The notes beneath the pieces are model-generated. The model searched no databases. It was not told the origin of the DNA and worked only from the letters and a program-made list of their open reading frames with translations. Both the position numbers and the translations under genes were made by a program. From NCBI GenBank assembly GCA_007121565.1, contig SKKI01000335.1, forward strand, positions 1 through 5,670: 5,670 bases of DNA. Direction: 5' to 3'. Source of the DNA: Phycisphaerae bacterium (GTDB taxonomy: Bacteria > Planctomycetota > Phycisphaerae > Sedimentisphaerales > Anaerohalosphaeraceae). This document shows, piece after piece, positions 5,447 to 5,670 of the stretch (the stretch's first letter is position 1; each line of letters opens with the position of its first letter).

Positions 5447-5526
5447 TTAACCACGAAGTTCACGAAGGACACGAAGATTTTTTATAATTATTTTTTCTTC
5501 GTGCTCTTCGTGTCTTTCGTGGTTAA
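5447..5526. repeat. Long inverted repeat made of 9-nt CACGAAG units (REP-like element) between hypD and hypE
   Basis: Two 30-nt arms (5447-5476 and 5497-5526) pair at 25 of 30 positions around a 20-nt loop made only of A and T. Each arm begins at its outer end with TTAACCACGAA. Each contains three CACGAAG-type units at a 9-nt period: 5452, 5461 and 5470 on the left, and 5497, 5506 and 5515 (one mismatch) on the right. It is not a standard terminator because no T-run follows the stem. In RNA from the hyp operon it would fold into a stable hairpin. Similar ACGAAG repeats are, in my recollection, dispersed in planctomycete and related genomes. Whether it is mobile cannot be judged from one copy. 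Confidence 0.85.
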
Positions 5527-5670
5527 CCTTTTTTACCGTATTTATACCACGCCGCGCAGGCCCCTTCGGTACTGACCATACACGGCCCGACGGGCGTATC
5601 GGGTGTGCAGCGTTTGCCGAACAGGCCGCACTGCGGCGGGTCGATCAGCCCGCACAACACCTGACCGCAC
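5523..5670 (-). CDS. hypD: Hydrogenase maturation protein HypD, C-terminal end (cut by window edge)
   Basis: HypD is a cytoplasmic [4Fe-4S] protein that, in complex with HypC, serves as the scaffold where the Fe(CN)2CO group of [NiFe]-hydrogenase is assembled. Only the last 48 codons and the stop are in the window; the 5' part lies beyond the right edge. The visible residues include CGQVLCGLIDPPQC, LFGKRC and TPVGPCMVSTEGACAAWYKY, which match the HypD C-terminus closely. Several of these cysteines ligate the cluster in the family. The sequence is too short to appear as a long open frame, but the match is unmistakable. The TAA stop (5523-5525) lies inside the outer end of the neighbouring inverted repeat. 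hypE follows on the same strand, so this is an operon in the order hypD-hypE-hypA. Confidence 0.93.
   Translation of the reverse strand, partial: CGQVLCGLIDPPQCGLFGKRCTPDTPVGPCMVSTEGACAAWYKYGKKG

Noticed and set aside
5185..5487. Plus-strand open frame ending NHEVHEGHEDFL
   Set aside because: The striking HE-rich tail is simply the 9-nt CACGAAG repeat read in one frame, and the remainder is antisense to hypE. It is an artefact, not a metal-binding peptide.
5447..5526. CRISPR array or Rho-independent terminator reading of the hypD-hypE repeat
   Set aside because: The units are only 7-9 nt with 2-nt spacers and are arranged as inverted arms, which is not a CRISPR. The A/T tract is in the loop and not after the stem, which does not fit an intrinsic terminator.

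Overview
The window looks like ordinary chromosome from an anaerobic or facultatively anaerobic bacterium with a diderm envelope. It carries [NiFe]-hydrogenase maturation genes, an Mla-type lipid-transport ATPase and a LexA repressor. Coding DNA is moderately GC-rich and the spacers are AT-rich. A hairpin built from 9-nt CACGAAG units sits in one spacer. My impression is that such repeats are common in Planctomycetes/Phycisphaerae and related deep-branching bacteria, so I lean weakly to a Phycisphaerae-like planctomycete. This is inference and is not proven by the sequence. No phage, IS element, tRNA, rRNA or CRISPR array was seen.

Layout from left to right. (1) Positions 1-671, minus strand: a YkgJ-family cysteine-cluster protein followed 14 nt later by the N-terminus of histidyl-tRNA synthetase (hisS), which runs off the left edge. 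(2) Positions 672-959: a divergent spacer with candidate promoters in both directions. (3) Positions 960-2075, plus strand: an AI-2E/PerM-family membrane protein. Its stop codon directly abuts the stop of the next, convergent gene. (4) Positions 2076-3909, minus strand: a probable cluster transcribed as small unknown ORF, then lexA, then an MlaF-type ABC ATPase. The ATPase ribosome-binding site overlaps the lexA stop codon, so the two are almost certainly co-translated. (5) Positions 3910-4053: a spacer with a perfect TTGACA box, a small inverted repeat and a possible LexA half-site. (6) Positions 4054-5670, minus strand: hypD (C-terminal end only), hypE and hypA, an operon for [NiFe]-hydrogenase maturation. 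A 30-bp-arm inverted repeat lies in the hypD-hypE gap and contains the hypD stop codon.

How the genes work together. HypE makes the cyanide ligand group and HypD (with HypC, not in the window) assembles it on iron. HypA helps insert nickel. Together they build the [NiFe] active site, though no hydrogenase structural gene is present here. The lexA-mlaF pairing would place a lipid-trafficking ATPase in the same transcript as the SOS repressor. I see no wholly new system. The most interesting points are the hypD-hypE repeat, the lexA-mlaF coupling, and the ORF that overlaps the start of lexA out of frame.
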